Below, in pieces: positions 36,961-50,130 of a DNA stretch of 64,000 bases; position 1 is the stretch's first letter; the number at the start of each line of letters is the position of its first letter. Source of the stretch: Lanius collurio. Taxonomy: Eukaryota > Chordata > Aves > Passeriformes > Laniidae. Both the position numbers and the translations under genes were made by a program. The stretch covers positions 57,142,849 through 57,206,848 of the forward strand of contig JACBWW010000003.1 in NCBI GenBank assembly GCA_020086605.1, written 5' to 3'. Below the pieces are notes generated by a model. It had not been told where the DNA came from. It worked only from the letters and a program-made list of their open reading frames with translations, and made no database searches.

Positions 36961-39900
36961 GTGGGTGGAGCTTTCCCATGTCTGAGGTGTCTACAGAAGC
37001 CCTCTCCAGAGTGAATTCTCTACATCTCCCACAGATAAGTGCATGAACAGGATATGTTTTTTTAATCTAACCAACAATTTGCAGTACACTTAGAAGAACC
37101 TAGTAATGTTTACAGTTTTCAACTATGACCAGAGTCAGCAAACAGGTCCAAACATATCAGCATAAGACATGCATTTAAGCAGTGCATTGTAGTATATCCT
37201 TCTTTTTCTTTGAAAACAAGGCTAGGAAGCATGTTCTAAAACCTAGAAAATAAGTTAAAGTACACAAGAGTATTTTCTTTTCTTTTCAAGACTTGGGATA
37301 CAAAGAGCTTTCCCTTCAACTTTGTGGACTTCTCAGCTCTCTCATGGACACAGGATTAATAACTGCACTTACAAAAGCAGCAAGGTTTGGATTCATCCCC
37401 TCTCATGCAGGCTGAAGAGTTGGTCTATACTTAGTGGAGACATAAAAAGTCAGAATTGCCTCCCCATGACATGCTGGTGGCAGAGAAACCCCAGAATTAT
37501 TTTGTTCCTCATAACTTCAAGGGCGGACTCTGGCTGGAGAACTGTGTTCATCCCACCACAGCATTTCCACTGACACAAATTGTTCTGGAATTGCTGCAAA
37601 AGCCTCTGAGAAAAAACTTAATGTGGGCCCCATGGCTGCAGCAGAGAACCCTGGATATCTGAAATATAGGAGGATGGTGAAAACGTTTGTGTTTCAGGAA
37701 CTCTAAACAAGGGTGGCAACTGCATCATTTGTGCTGATGGTAACAGTTTGCCTCCTTTACAGCCATTGCATAAGGAAAATATCTACTACCCACTTTGCAG
37801 TGATTTGCCATTTTTACTGTGCCAAAGCGAGGTTTTATAAGTGTCTCTGTCTTTGCACATTAAATCCAGGGTGTGTAAGACAAAAAGAATGTGGGACTGG
37901 TGAAAAAAAATACACACAGGATTTCTTAAGGAAATTTTTCTTTGTGTGGCAGAGAAAAGAGAACCAAAAGGTATTTCATCTGTAAAAGGACAGAATTTGA
38001 GAAGCAAATTTTAGGCAGAAAAGTCTAATGTTTTTTTTTCTACTTCCTTTGGCCTCAGGAAATGGAGAATCACTTTAAAGATTAATTGTGAGAGAACCCT
38101 TGAATTTCTTTTCCCATTTCAATTAAAATGGGTAGTCACTCATAGATATGTGAAATAAAAGCAATACTTTTGAGCAGCATTCAGTCAGAGAAATCAAGGG
38201 TTGGCTCAAAGAGGAAGGTTAATCAGTAGAGTGTTAGCACAGAATTTACAAAACCTATTACAGAACAGGGAGTTGAATACAAGCCTCCTATATGACCTTA
38301 GGTTACATTACCTCTCTCTACCTTGCCTTTGCTTTTCACACATACTTGAGGTGTTCCCACAGTCCAGTAAAAGCAAGCATTGGTCAGCAGGGATTAAACA
38401 AAGCAAACTTCAAAACCAAGTGCAAAACCAGCTTGGTCGAGATGAGGAATAATAAAGAAATATAAGTGCATTATTACAATTTTCAGGTCCTGCTATAAAT
38501 ACTGTGCACCAGTCTTTGAATGAGTACCTTGCCTAGCTCATTGAAAACATTTGTGGGGCCGGGCATCATCTAAGAGGATAAGGTAGATGAGGTCCTCTTC
38601 AGTGAGGAAAATTTCGTGGGGAAAATGAAGCCAAGGGTATAAAGTCAGAAGAAAAAAATCCAAGGTGTCTTGCCAGATTGCAACTCTGTCAGGTTTGAAG
38701 CTGAACTAGTGCATATGCAAAGACCTGTGCAGCTCTGCACCATCAAAGCCTACTTAATCAAATTTGCCACCTTTGCATTTCACAAATACTTTAATCCAAC
38801 AGATGTCATACTTGATTGCATGTGCCTGTAGCCTTCTCTAGGTAGAAATCTGTGACTTGGTTCCAGTTAAGCTATCTATCATTTTCCTTCCTCACATTGG
38901 TGTTACCTAGATGTTAGCTACAAAATCCCCTTCCTGGCACAATTCTGTGTGTTTTAGTCCTATGTTCCAGTATGAATGACATGTTTGATATGTAAGTCAT
39001 AAAATAACTATCCCTCCAGAAAAAATATCATTATCTGCACTGCACAAAGTGCATGTCAAATTGCTCTTAAGTTTCAGTCATTTAAGGCTTTTAATTTCTG
39101 AAGGCAATTGTAAAAATGAAAGCTTTGCTCCCATCTCAAGCTTTGATAATCACATGGTTAAAAATGCAACAAACACCATCAACAAACATAGCTCCAACTG
39201 ATCATGATTTCCACCTTCATCCAGTGACTGAACAGGTTTCTTCATTTCCACAGGACACAAGAATGGAAATTCTTTGAAAATGTTATAAATAGCTTTTCTA
39301 CTTAACCTGTCCTAATCTTGCTTTATTTTAGTAATCTATTGTTTATTCCTCTTTGCACTGGCAAATCAGGGGACCAAAATATATGTAACTATTTACATTA
39401 TTTTAAAATAGCTCAGATAAAAAAGCTTCTCCTCCCTTAATATACATTTAATAAATCCATTTTTCCATCAACAGCTTCTGCTTTGACCTCTGTTTGAGAC
39501 ACCACCCTGTCTCTGATGTAATACACTGCATTCACATGTTCATTTCCAGCCCAACTCAGGCAATGGCAGTGAATGCGTTAGGAAGACAGACAGGTGGGTC
39601 CCTTAATTTGAGCTCATTTTCTGATTTCTTGCTATCAGTATTCCATAATCCTTCTTCATTTCCTGCTTTTGCTACCCATTGCTAATCATAGCTAATTTCA
39701 GGGCCTGACCATAAAACCTCATCTGTCCAGATAGATTCCTGCACCTCTGTGGAGTCTGAAACCTCTGCTTGGCTCCCTTCTGGTGTGAAGAGTTTTTTAC
39801 AGCCATGCAAAAACCAGATTAGGGCTGATGAGGATGAACTCCACAAGGTATTCTGTTCAACAGTAAAACCTCAGGCATGTTCACTAATACTCTGAAACAG

Positions 39901-42900
39901 CAAATTCATTTTCCAAAATAATATTCTTAAGTCTGCAGATTGCACTGGTGCCACCAATACTTTCATCACTGAGTATTAAGATTTCTTTTTCTTTCCTTTA
40001 ATCTTCGAAGATACAACTTTCCACCTGATAAAAATCAGCAAAGTATGTTGATAAGCACATCACCAGCTACGCCTTTAGATTAGGTTATATTTGATTTAAC
40101 ATTATTAATTATTCTGCTTTCCAATGAGTAATTAGCTAAGTGATTGCCTACCCAAGCCATAGCAGAACATCCACACATATTGTGTAACCTGCAACTGTGG
40201 TAACCTGAAGGATTCCTCACAGTATAAAGATCTGGATAGAAAACTTGATGAGCTACGTAGGAATTTCTTCAACAGCTGCAGACATCTGTAAGCCAACATC
40301 TGGACACCATGCACAGGTTTAGGATGTACAAGAACCAAAGTAGAAAGAAGATTATATTGTCTTCTTTCAGTAGCCTTCATCCCTTCTGGGCAATAAAATG
40401 GTTGAGTTGAAGTACAGAGTAGGGCAGAAGAAGAACCTAAAGATGAGCACAAAAAGACAGAATCCCTGCTAATATAAAGAGATTCATCGAAGCAAAAGGA
40501 CAAGAAACTGTGGTCAAAGGATTTACAAAACTATGTGCCTCAGTCAGGAGAGTCTTATAAGCACACAAAGACACCAAATTTTCTTCATAAATTTAAAGCC
40601 AGACAGGCCCATTAAAAGATTAAGCCTAGTCTCTTGCATGACAATTTCCATTAAACCACATACTACATTCTTGGGTTCAGTGTAGGAGTTTAGGTTTGAC
40701 TAAAGCTCATCTTGCAAAAATGCATACAGGCCTGATTTGAAAACATCAAGAAATGCAAGATCCAGTACTTTCCTTAAAGACTCTACCCTAGACTAAAAAA
40801 AAAAAAAAAAAAAAAATTAAAGATAAAAAAATCCAACCTAAATAGAACCCAAACCAAAACAAATAAATTATTTTAGTGGCAAAAATTTCGTTTAGTTTAG
40901 AGCCCTTGTTTTTGATTAAGTCTTTCTGTGCTAGACTGAACAGAGTTCAACAACCAGTATTTTCTCTACTGAAAATATTTCTATTTCACAGTGAAGTCAT
41001 CCCTGTATCTTTCTTGGTAGGCAGACAAGTATCCTTAGGTTTCTCTCTGTTATTTCTGCTTGAAAGAAAGAGTTTGCTAATGAGATTGAAATTACGGTTT
41101 GCCTCTAAATGTGAGTAAATTAAACAAGTTAATCAGTAAAACTGATAACTTTTTAAAGATGAAAAGGGGTGAAAATAGACAAATTCTGACAAAAACATCA
41201 ACCAAGAAATACAATTGGAAATTTCCTTGTGGTTTGTTAATCAACCATTAGATGTCCCCATGTGCCATCAGGAAGGACACTGGCCGGGCAAACAAAAGGG
41301 ACTAAACAACCACATAAGCCTGTGGGTTTGTAGCATTCACTGTGTGTGTGTGTTTCATCCACATTTACTGCTTGAGAGCAACAATGATTTTCTGACTTAT
41401 GGTAATAACTGAATGGTTCCAGAGGGAAGATTCCAAAGCTGCAGTGACTAAGAAAAAGCTCACTTGGGGTCTTATTCAAACAGCCACAGGCTGAACCCTA
41501 GTTATTAAAGTCAGTGGTCTCTGTGCAAAGAGACAAGGTTGGAGTAGACAACAGAGGCCAAGTTATTGATGGATATTTATTCACCTACAGATCAGATCTA
41601 ATCATTTGGTTCTCCCACACTCGTGGCAAAATTGCATCTCTCCACCAGAACCACACATGACTTTAGAAAGCAAACAAGGTAAGACCACATCTTCAGCTGC
41701 TGTAAATTAAAATTAGTCAATTAACACCTTCATCTCAAACACTAGTGAGATGGCTGGAGCAGCTACCACTCACAGACATTGCCAGTTTTGCCACTGGGGC
41801 AGCCCAACAAAATGACCCACAGGCACTGAAGTCTGCAGAAAGGCACATTAAACTCCATGTAGTTGAGCACTGAGCATTGTAGTTCAAGATCAGCGTCACC
41901 AGCATTTCAGCAAGACACTGACCACCAGGAGAGAAATGGGGATGACAGCTAGATGCAATAACTGCCTCAGTCATCTCAGTTCAACCTACCTGTGCTCATG
42001 AGTGACCTCCTCCCTTCAGTGACAAGCACAAATATCTTCAATGACATTTTTAGATGAAGAGCAGGTGCTTGAGAACCATTGTTTAACCTTTATTTATCTA
42101 TTATTTTAGTTAGTTGAATGCTGAACTTGCAAGCCTTCTTCATCTCCTCTGAATAACCCAACTTTGTGCTTATTATGAGCAAAGAGCTGTAGTGTTCTAA
42201 CCAATATTTATTCTTTTGTTCATTTCATTTACTAAAACAAGAACAAGAATGTGGTGTCTTTTTCAGCCCTACTATCAATATTTCCTGTACTTCAACAAAT
42301 AATCACACACACACGCACCAAAAAAAAAATAAAAATCATTAAGGAATGTAGTGATAGCCAAAGGATCATTTCTAGATTTACTTAGTCAACACACAGGAAC
42401 ATGGAGACACTCCCCTTTTCATTAACTGAGGAGCCAGCTTGGAGATGGCACAGGGAGTTTCACAACACTTCCTTTCTGACAGATGAAAGGCTGCAGATTA
42501 TTCAGTAGTGAAGGTGAGCCAGGGGAAGACAGGAACATCCAGGATGACAAGGCTGTCCACACCCACTAGCAATTTTTAACCAAAGGGCTGAAGTAAAAGC
42601 AAATATGTGCTAGCTACATGTGTAGAACTATTTCTTTTAGGTGTTCAAGGACAAGACTGCAAAGGCTGCAGAGAATTTGCTAGGGGCACATTTGAAAAGC
42701 CACCACTGATGGGCTGACGTTTCAATAGAGATGTGGATGGGGCTGGCCCAAATACCTTCAGGTGGAGTGGAGTCAAGACCCTGCACACTTAAGGAACCAG
42801 TTTCCTGAGGTATTTGAGGACATTGAGTTTTTCTATATCTTTTGTGCTGTGCAAGATATTAGACACTATGTGCTTTACTTGGAAAAAACATTCATTTCAT

Positions 42901-44250
42901 GGCAATCATGAATGTACAGTCAAAAATGCTTTCACTCCACCACACACATGCCTCCCACTCCCTCATGCTAACCAGCAGGACTACAAGCAGGAACATATGC
43001 TCTTCCTTTCTCCCCCATCCTTCTTTCCCTCCTTACTGACAGAAGGTACTTACACAGGCGGCTCTAGAGCAGTAAGTTTCACAGACATGCTTGGCTCATA
43101 CCACAAGTGGTTAACCAAGACATCAATAAACTACTCAGCAGAGGACTCCAGGGACTTACCTCTGCCGAGTTCTCCCTTGCAGCTGGATTCCAGCACTGTG
43201 AAGCCAGCTGCTGGCTCCAGGTCTGCTAAGAGATGGCTGCAGCCCTGCACCCACTCCCTGGCTCCCTGCAGGCTGCACACAGAGGTTTTGGTTCTTGGGC
43301 CTCAGCACACCCTGCCTCCTCCTCGTTTGCTTTGGCCACTCTCAGACAGCTGGCCTGAATCTTCCCTTGTTGCCGCTGCAATAATGGTTTGAGGAGCAGG
43401 GTCAAGGCAGGCCAGGAGACCTGGATGGATCTGGCTGGAATAATAAGGGATTTGTTCAGCCCACAACAGGCAGCAGGTTTGACTCTTTTTCCCAGGACTG
43501 GGGACATAGTAGAAAATGTCTGAGGTTTTGACTACAGGGCTACAGCAGGCAATTCAAAACTTCTTCCTGTAGATGCACTTTTTATGGGCCAAAACAAGTC
43601 CATTTAAAAGGGGTTACTGCCAGGAGCATTTCTTCCAGGTCTCCAAGCAGAATAAACAAAGCACTTCTGTGAGGGGACAAGGACATGCTCACAAGACTTT
43701 GGGTCAGTATTGCAGCATTGCCTGGGATCCCAGAGCCCTGCAGGGGTTTGGTACACAGCAAAAGCTCTTTGCGTGAACTTGGCCACCAGTCAGCCCAAAA
43801 GGAGCAAGGCAGGGGTTGTGCAGTGGTGGGGTCCATATCACATCATGGAACCAGGACAGCCCCAACCCTCTTGGTTGCACTCCAGTGTGAATCCAGTCCC
43901 TTTGGAGACCTATGAGCAGGGATGACTGATATACCAGAACACAGCACGCTGAGCTGACTGGGGAGGCAAACTCTCCTGTTTGCCTCCCTGTAAGCATGAC
44001 TACTGACTCCCAGAGATGAAGGAACTCTCTTCTCTCCCTCCTGGCTGGTGTGTCCACAGCCTCCTCCCAGTTTGACAGCATCTTAGACACAATGCAGAGG
44101 TCACTTCACTGAACTGAAGTGCTGGGCATCTCACAACAGAGAGCTAACCCAGCTCCAAGGGGAGCCTCCTCCTTGAAAGTCAAGAGATGTTTCAGTAGCT
44201 GGAGTGAAAATGTGATAAACTTGACCTTGAAACAAGATGCCATTTCCTGG
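36961..44250. other. Non-coding, no gene recognised
   Basis: AT-rich sequence with a poly(A) run at 40795-40816 and a (TG)n run at 41341-41353. A 192-codon frame at 42814-43392 starts at TTG, is Ser/Pro/Leu-rich, and has no recognisable domain. Confidence 0.45.
40795..40816. repeat. Poly(A) tract
   Basis: 22 consecutive A residues. No recognisable retrotransposed sequence lies immediately upstream. Confidence 0.95.
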
Positions 44251-44375
44251 GGGTAAGAATGATTAAACACTGGGACAGTTTGCCAAGTGAGAGGAGGATT
44301 CACTTAGATCCTTTACAACGAGATTAGATCTCTTTATCAAACCTATGACTTAATCCCATTTCTGGGGAGATGTTC
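44251..44375 (+). mobile_element. Ancient CR1-like LINE fragment
   Basis: The order gattaaacactgggacagtt, tgccaag, ggaggattcac and tagatctcttt resembles the 3' region of old amniote CR1 families, in which a no-longer-complete protein tail is followed by a tgccaa...ggtggattc phrase. It is strongly diverged. Confidence 0.45.
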
Positions 44376-45364
44376 TAGTCTAAGTGAGCCAGAGGGGAAA
44401 GGGGGGTGAAATTTGCTAATCACTGCCTCCTTTTTAACCTGGAGTCCATGTGTCTCTGAACATACCATAATGACAGTCGTTGGTGCAACAAGGTCAGAAA
44501 TATTTACTCCTTCCTACAGCACACCCTGCTTTAAAAAAAATGGTGGGAAGAATGTTAGACGACCTATGGATTTCTGATTTCTCTTACCATACATGTGAGA
44601 TTTCAGAAGTCAGATAATTTGACTAGCAGCACTGCAAGACTCCCTTCCCCCGAGTCTCCTATGGATGTGAGGTCATCCTTGAGTGCACCTCATCTGCTTT
44701 CCAAGCACTGCATCTCCTAATCCTGGTACAACTGGTAGCTTTCCCCAGTAAAATAAACTGGCCCTCGAGGTCCCACTGCAGGAATGAGGTCAGGTCCCTG
44801 CCTCATCACTGCTGCCAGTGTCTGGGATGAGCAGTGGTCACTGCTGCCAGTGCAGCAGTGCCACTGCTGGGATGAGACATGAGGTGAGCAAGTGACTCTC
44901 CCAGATAATTCATGAGACTTGACAAGTCTAAATGTAGCCAAGTAGGTTTTAGGCCTTCCAGCAATTCCCTTCCAGCAAGTTGATTTCCATCAGAGGTGAC
45001 ACAGCTAATCTCTTCTCCCCTATGCCCTTCAGGGAAGAGAAGTAGAAATAGAGCTTGGTCTACAGAGTAGTTCATGTCACGCCTAACAGCTCCTACCGCT
45101 TTTGGCCTCTGTCCTATGCCTGGCCTTCATGATCTTCTTTGCCAGAAACACATCAGCTTATCCACCAAACAAGACTGAAAATTAAGACAGAAGAGGCAAA
45201 TTAGAAATTTTCTAGTCAGCAATGCCTGCAAGAATTATTCTTTTTCAGGCAGTGTAAAATATTCTAAAACTCTAAATCTTGTAATATATCAGACCAATAG
45301 TTGTTTATGTTTGTGGCTTTGCTACAGCATCCATACCAGCACCAATCTTGCTATGTATGGTTCA
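44376..45364. other. Non-coding with a small local duplication
   Basis: No gene is supported. At 44806-44876 the phrase tcactgctgccagtg occurs twice about 32 bp apart, each followed by a copy of ctgggatgag, indicating a small tandem duplication. Confidence 0.5.
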
Positions 45365-45510
45365 CAGATTTAAAGGTCAGATGTTTGGGATCATCTAGTC
45401 AGTATGACACAAACCACTGAATTTCAGCCAGAATAGCACCCACATCAATCTCATACATTCACTTGAGCAGATTGCTTGGGAAACACCTTCTTTCAACTCA
45501 GTGAGATCTT
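45365..45510 (-). mobile_element. Ancient CR1-like LINE fragment
   Basis: The plus strand reads aaggtcagatgtttgggatc, then atctagtcagtatgacacaa and ctgaatttcagccagaatag. This matches the reverse complement of the widespread old amniote CR1 3' end. It is diverged but collinear over about 100 bp. Confidence 0.55.
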
Positions 45511-46230
45511 TGATTTACATACAGATGGTTCTTTTCTATTTCCTTTGAGAATGATGGCTAGGGTTAGAGGAAAACAGGACACAACAGCAACAAAACCATC
45601 TCCCTCAATGCAACTCCTCACCCCAGAAAGTTAGTGAGGAATTCTGAGTAATGTGCACCAAAGACACTCACATTTTCTGCAAATTGCCATAAAGTGGAAA
45701 ATAACAGGTGACAGCTCCATACTGGAGTTGCTTCAGCACTCTGTGGGCTTATATAAAAAGCCATAATACATATAAAAGTCTAATGTGCCTTCAAAATGAC
45801 CTCATCTTTTATTTAGAGGTTATTTCACCCTTGTCTTCCTTTATCGTTCTTTATATGAGTGAAGTGGGGAGGCTGGACAAAATTGAGGAAGTTTAGGTTA
45901 CTAAGTGGAACTAGAATTTATGGTCAAAGTTAAGCTCTGGAGGAAGGATTCCTTGTCACTCCCCCCACAGCCAAACCCCCTCTGCTTTGCAGTCAGCTTT
46001 AGGTGCTTCTTCCCAGCTCCAGCCCCCACCCTCTGCTTGGTGATAAGGCTGTCTAGTAAAAGAGGAAAACACAAACAGAAAGCTGTGGAGGGCACCTGGA
46101 TGAGGGATAAAAATAGCAGCGGGGCTTTTGGAGTGGCATCCTTTGTACCATTAGAATGAAAATTCTGGTAGCATTTCTGTTTAATGGGATTGGTATCTCC
46201 AAGAGGGAGAAACACCTATGTGCCTTTCTC

Positions 46231-46277
46231 AAAAAAAAAAAAAAAAACAAAACAAAAAAACACACACCAAAAAAAAA
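46231..46277. repeat. A-rich tract
   Basis: 17 A residues followed by CAAAAC and CACACACC units and another A run. Confidence 0.9.
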
Positions 46278-47108
46278 GGCAATAGGTTGAATTTTGGTCA
46301 TGTCAGTGACATGAGTTAGAAATCAGCTAGAACTGTTGAAATACAACACTCAGGAAAACAGTGAAAAACCTCTCCTGGAGCAGCCTGAACTCACACTGCT
46401 GTCCCTATCTTTTTGCTGTCCCCCTTCCACTCCTTACCTATTTTGAGGCTCTTTGGAGCCGGCTGCCTCTACCTCTGTAGCACCTGGAAGACCAGTTATG
46501 ATCTCTGGGCTCTACTGTAACATAAATAGTGAGACCCCAGTTGGCTCCAAGGTCCACATAACTCATTAACTACTAAAAAGTAGAAGTTCTTATTCAGGGA
46601 AAAAAAATAAAAAGGAGCTATTAATTTTAAAAATCAGTAGCAGTAGCAGATCTGCACTTTATATTTTCCCATTTAAAACAGAAATAGTGCTGAAGAGCAA
46701 GATGGAGTATTCAAGGAAAGAAATGCCAATACTACTTTTCTTCCTCTCCAGAAAATTCTTGGTATGTCTCCTATTCTTTCTGGAATAAATTATCCCTAAA
46801 CTTATTTGGATAGAGATAACATTCACACTGAGATTTATTGTCTCCTAATGGTTTGCCACAGCCTTCTGGTGAAGTTGCTAACATTGGGTATCTTCCAAGA
46901 CCAGATCCCAGACCCTTGTCTGCAACTCTCACTTTGCTCCAGCATCTCTATTGTGCTCTGTTCCTCTGAAGGTCCTTTCCAACAACTGTCAGAATGTATT
47001 CTGTCAGTGATATCATTGATGCTCCCCTCCTCATCCGGCCAGATTTGGAAAACTTTCTGCAAGCTGCTGAGCAAGCAGGCTTTGCTGGCTCCTGTCTCCT
47101 AAATTACC

Positions 47109-47187
47109 AAAAAAAAAAAAAAAAAAAAAACAAACCAAACCAAACAAAACAAAAACCAAAAAAAAAAACAACAACAACAAAAAAAAA
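47109..47187. repeat. A-rich tract
   Basis: 22 A residues followed by CAAAC and CAA units, about 79 bp in all. Confidence 0.9.
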
Positions 47188-50107
47188 TCTAGATCCAGAC
47201 ATCCTCCAAGCTCTGACTTTCAGGAGAAGTGAATTATGCAGTGAATTCAACCCCCAAAATTTCAAATGGGATGTAATTTAAATGCAAACATTTGGCTTTC
47301 ATGCTTATGATATTCCTTAGTGGCACCAAATCAAATGTTTTCTAAAACTGACTGATAATTGAAATGGTCCCTTCAGGTAGATGTTCTTCTGTTTACTTTA
47401 GAAGATGACACTGACATAGCTTTACTCAGTAACTAATCAATAATTTAATTTTGATCCCTAACTAAATGAAGCTCGATAAATATCAGACACTTTTAAATTG
47501 GGTTTAATTAGTGTTTATGCCTGTATTCCAGGGTTCTGATTCACAAACTGTGGCAACCCCACAATGAATCTTGTCTTTCTGCTAGAAGATTCTTGCCCAT
47601 GCCCATGTTGGAAGCAGCAGATGGTCCTGAGACATGCAGGGTTTGGGTGCCCTCGTCCTAACGGGAAGTAATTTCATAAACCTTATCATGACGTCGGTGT
47701 TCAAAGGGAGCGATGTAGGTGATGTGGAGGGGGAGAAAGGGACATCAAAGAGACAGCTGGGGATGGGCTCAGCTTTGAATTTCCAACTGTGGGTTAGAGG
47801 CAGCTCAGGAACAGCTGATGAGAGTGATGCGGAGCGCAGAAAGACGTCAGCACAGGGAGAGATGGAAGAGATTGCATCTGTTTCCTTCAGAGACTATGCA
47901 AACAGGGAGTGACATACTGCCAGCGTGTAAAAAAATTAATGGTCTAGAGAAGTTATGTCTACCAACACACAAGAGCTCCTAGCACACCAGAGGTAATTGC
48001 AGATCAGCAGAAGGATATTTTAAAGAGTAAAACCACACGATGGACATTTTAAAGAGCAAAACCACCAGCAGATCTCATTCTTACCATTGGTCGACACCAG
48101 AACAGAAGAAAAGAAGCTGAGCCATGGTATACCAGCTTCCAACTGGTCTTGTAGAGAAGAGTGCCCTGCTCTGTGGAGAAGGAAGTCTTCATTCCCTAAG
48201 CAAAAGCCATGCCAAGCCTCTCACCCTCTGGGCTGGAGCAGGTCCTGGCCTGCTTCATGTGCCAGCACAGGCACAGCCAGTCAGGTGAAGAAATCAGTTG
48301 GAATCCAAAAGGTGCAAGATCCTCATCAGAACCCAGCACAGAGCTCAAGGGGAAAGGAAAACACAACAGCAGAAGCCAACCACGTGTTGGGAGAGATTAT
48401 ATAGAAACACACTTTAGGGATTTGTTATTCCTGACCCTTCCCTACTCTTCTTCCAAAGACACTGGTACCAAGGTTTGGCAAATCATTGGGCTGTCACTGT
48501 GGTTCTCAGGCTTTGGTACCCCAAAACTGTTAACAACAACCACCACCTCTCAATGGAAATCATCACAACTCCACCAGCTAAAGGGCTCTGTCACCTTACA
48601 GCTTTGCTAGATGTAAACACACATACATAGCACACACTGGACTGGTCTGGGAAAACCACATCCCATGGGCAAAGGAAGATGCACTCCTAAACATGCAGCT
48701 TTGCCAGCATAACCACATTGGCCCTTAGGATGTCTCCCTGGAAAGTTGTGGTGCTGGAAGTCCATGCTTCTTCATGCCCTGACATAATGAGGGTATGCAT
48801 TTATCTATCATACTTAATTTTAAATAAATATCAATATTTTTTCCCCTGGGCTCTCCTTTCTTGTTTTGTCAAGAGCAATGATTGTATCATAGCCAACATT
48901 ATGATGCAAAATTAGAGGGAAGAAAATGGCTTAGAAAGGTGGCATCATCTGAATAGATGTGATGGCTGCTTGCATTAGCTCAAATATCTTTCTCCCTGAA
49001 GTCTGACCCTAGGTGTAAATCGGAAAAGCCTGACAGAACATAAAAAGAAGTACTATCCTGTTGACCCAGTTTTCATAGAGAGCAGTGTGTATAATTATTT
49101 TGGCCACCTGCAGCTGATAAACCAATCCCGTGTGAGGTTAAAAATTATCCAGGCATTTACTGGTGACACAGCAGTATGCTAGAAACCTGCACAGCAAACC
49201 TGCTCAGCCACACTCTGCTGGAGGGAGGTGTGGTGAGGTATGAGCCAGGACTGAGATAGCTCTGCTGGCAGATGTCCTCAGCACAGAGAAAGCCCTACAG
49301 AATTCTGCTTAGGTAGTTTATTTTATTCAGGAATGGTAAAAATAAGTGATATCACAAATACCTTATTTTGTGAGAAGATAGGAGCTGCACAAAGGATGTG
49401 TGTATGGTGCTCCAGCCTGCAGGAATATCACTAGTTTTCAGCAGTTAATAAAGCACTCTCAGAACTACTGCATTGCTGCAGGAAAACCACTCCCTGTGGG
49501 AAAAGTTATGCTTCTAAAAGTGCAATTCTTTATTCTATAAATAGCATCAGTGTAAATGTTTTCTGCCAGAAAAGCTGTGACAGTGAGAGTGCCCCTTCCT
49601 CAGGCCCCAGCAGATGCCGGTGTGCTGGCAGAAGTCCTCAGCAGGGACTGGGAGGAATTTGCTGAGAGAGCATCCTCCGTGTCTGTGCTGATGACGCCAC
49701 TCCTGGACATTGCCAGGCGATGATCAGGGACTGCAGTGATGAGCTGCAGCAGTTTAGGCTCACACTGTGTGTTTTCCCTGGAGATGAGGCTGGTGCTCCA
49801 GGCAGCAGAGCAGCACAGGTTAGGCACTCAGGTGGCAACATGACCTCCAGATGCTCAGTGGGTCTTGAAGCCCTGGGGGAAATGTTCCTGAAAAATCCAG
49901 CATGGAGCAAATCTAGCCCCTCACAAACCACTTACTCATCACCCCATTTTGAGAAGAGCTAGAAGAATTATTTATAAATATAAAAACAATTTTGGGTTTT
50001 TGGGTAGGGTGCATAACCTTCTTAGATTACCCACCTGGGATGTGAGAGACAAGGGTTTGTATGCTTTCATTTTTCACAACTAAGACATATTTCTTTTTTT
50101 CCTTTTC

Positions 50108-50130
50108 TTTTTTTTTTTTTTTTTTTTTTT
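50108..50130. repeat. Poly(T) tract
   Basis: 23 consecutive T residues preceded by a T/C-rich run. Confidence 0.95.

Noticed and set aside
42814..43392. 192-codon open frame, plus strand
   Set aside because: It starts at TTG, is Ser/Pro/Leu-rich with no recognisable domain, and one or so frames near this length is expected by chance in 64 kb read in six frames.
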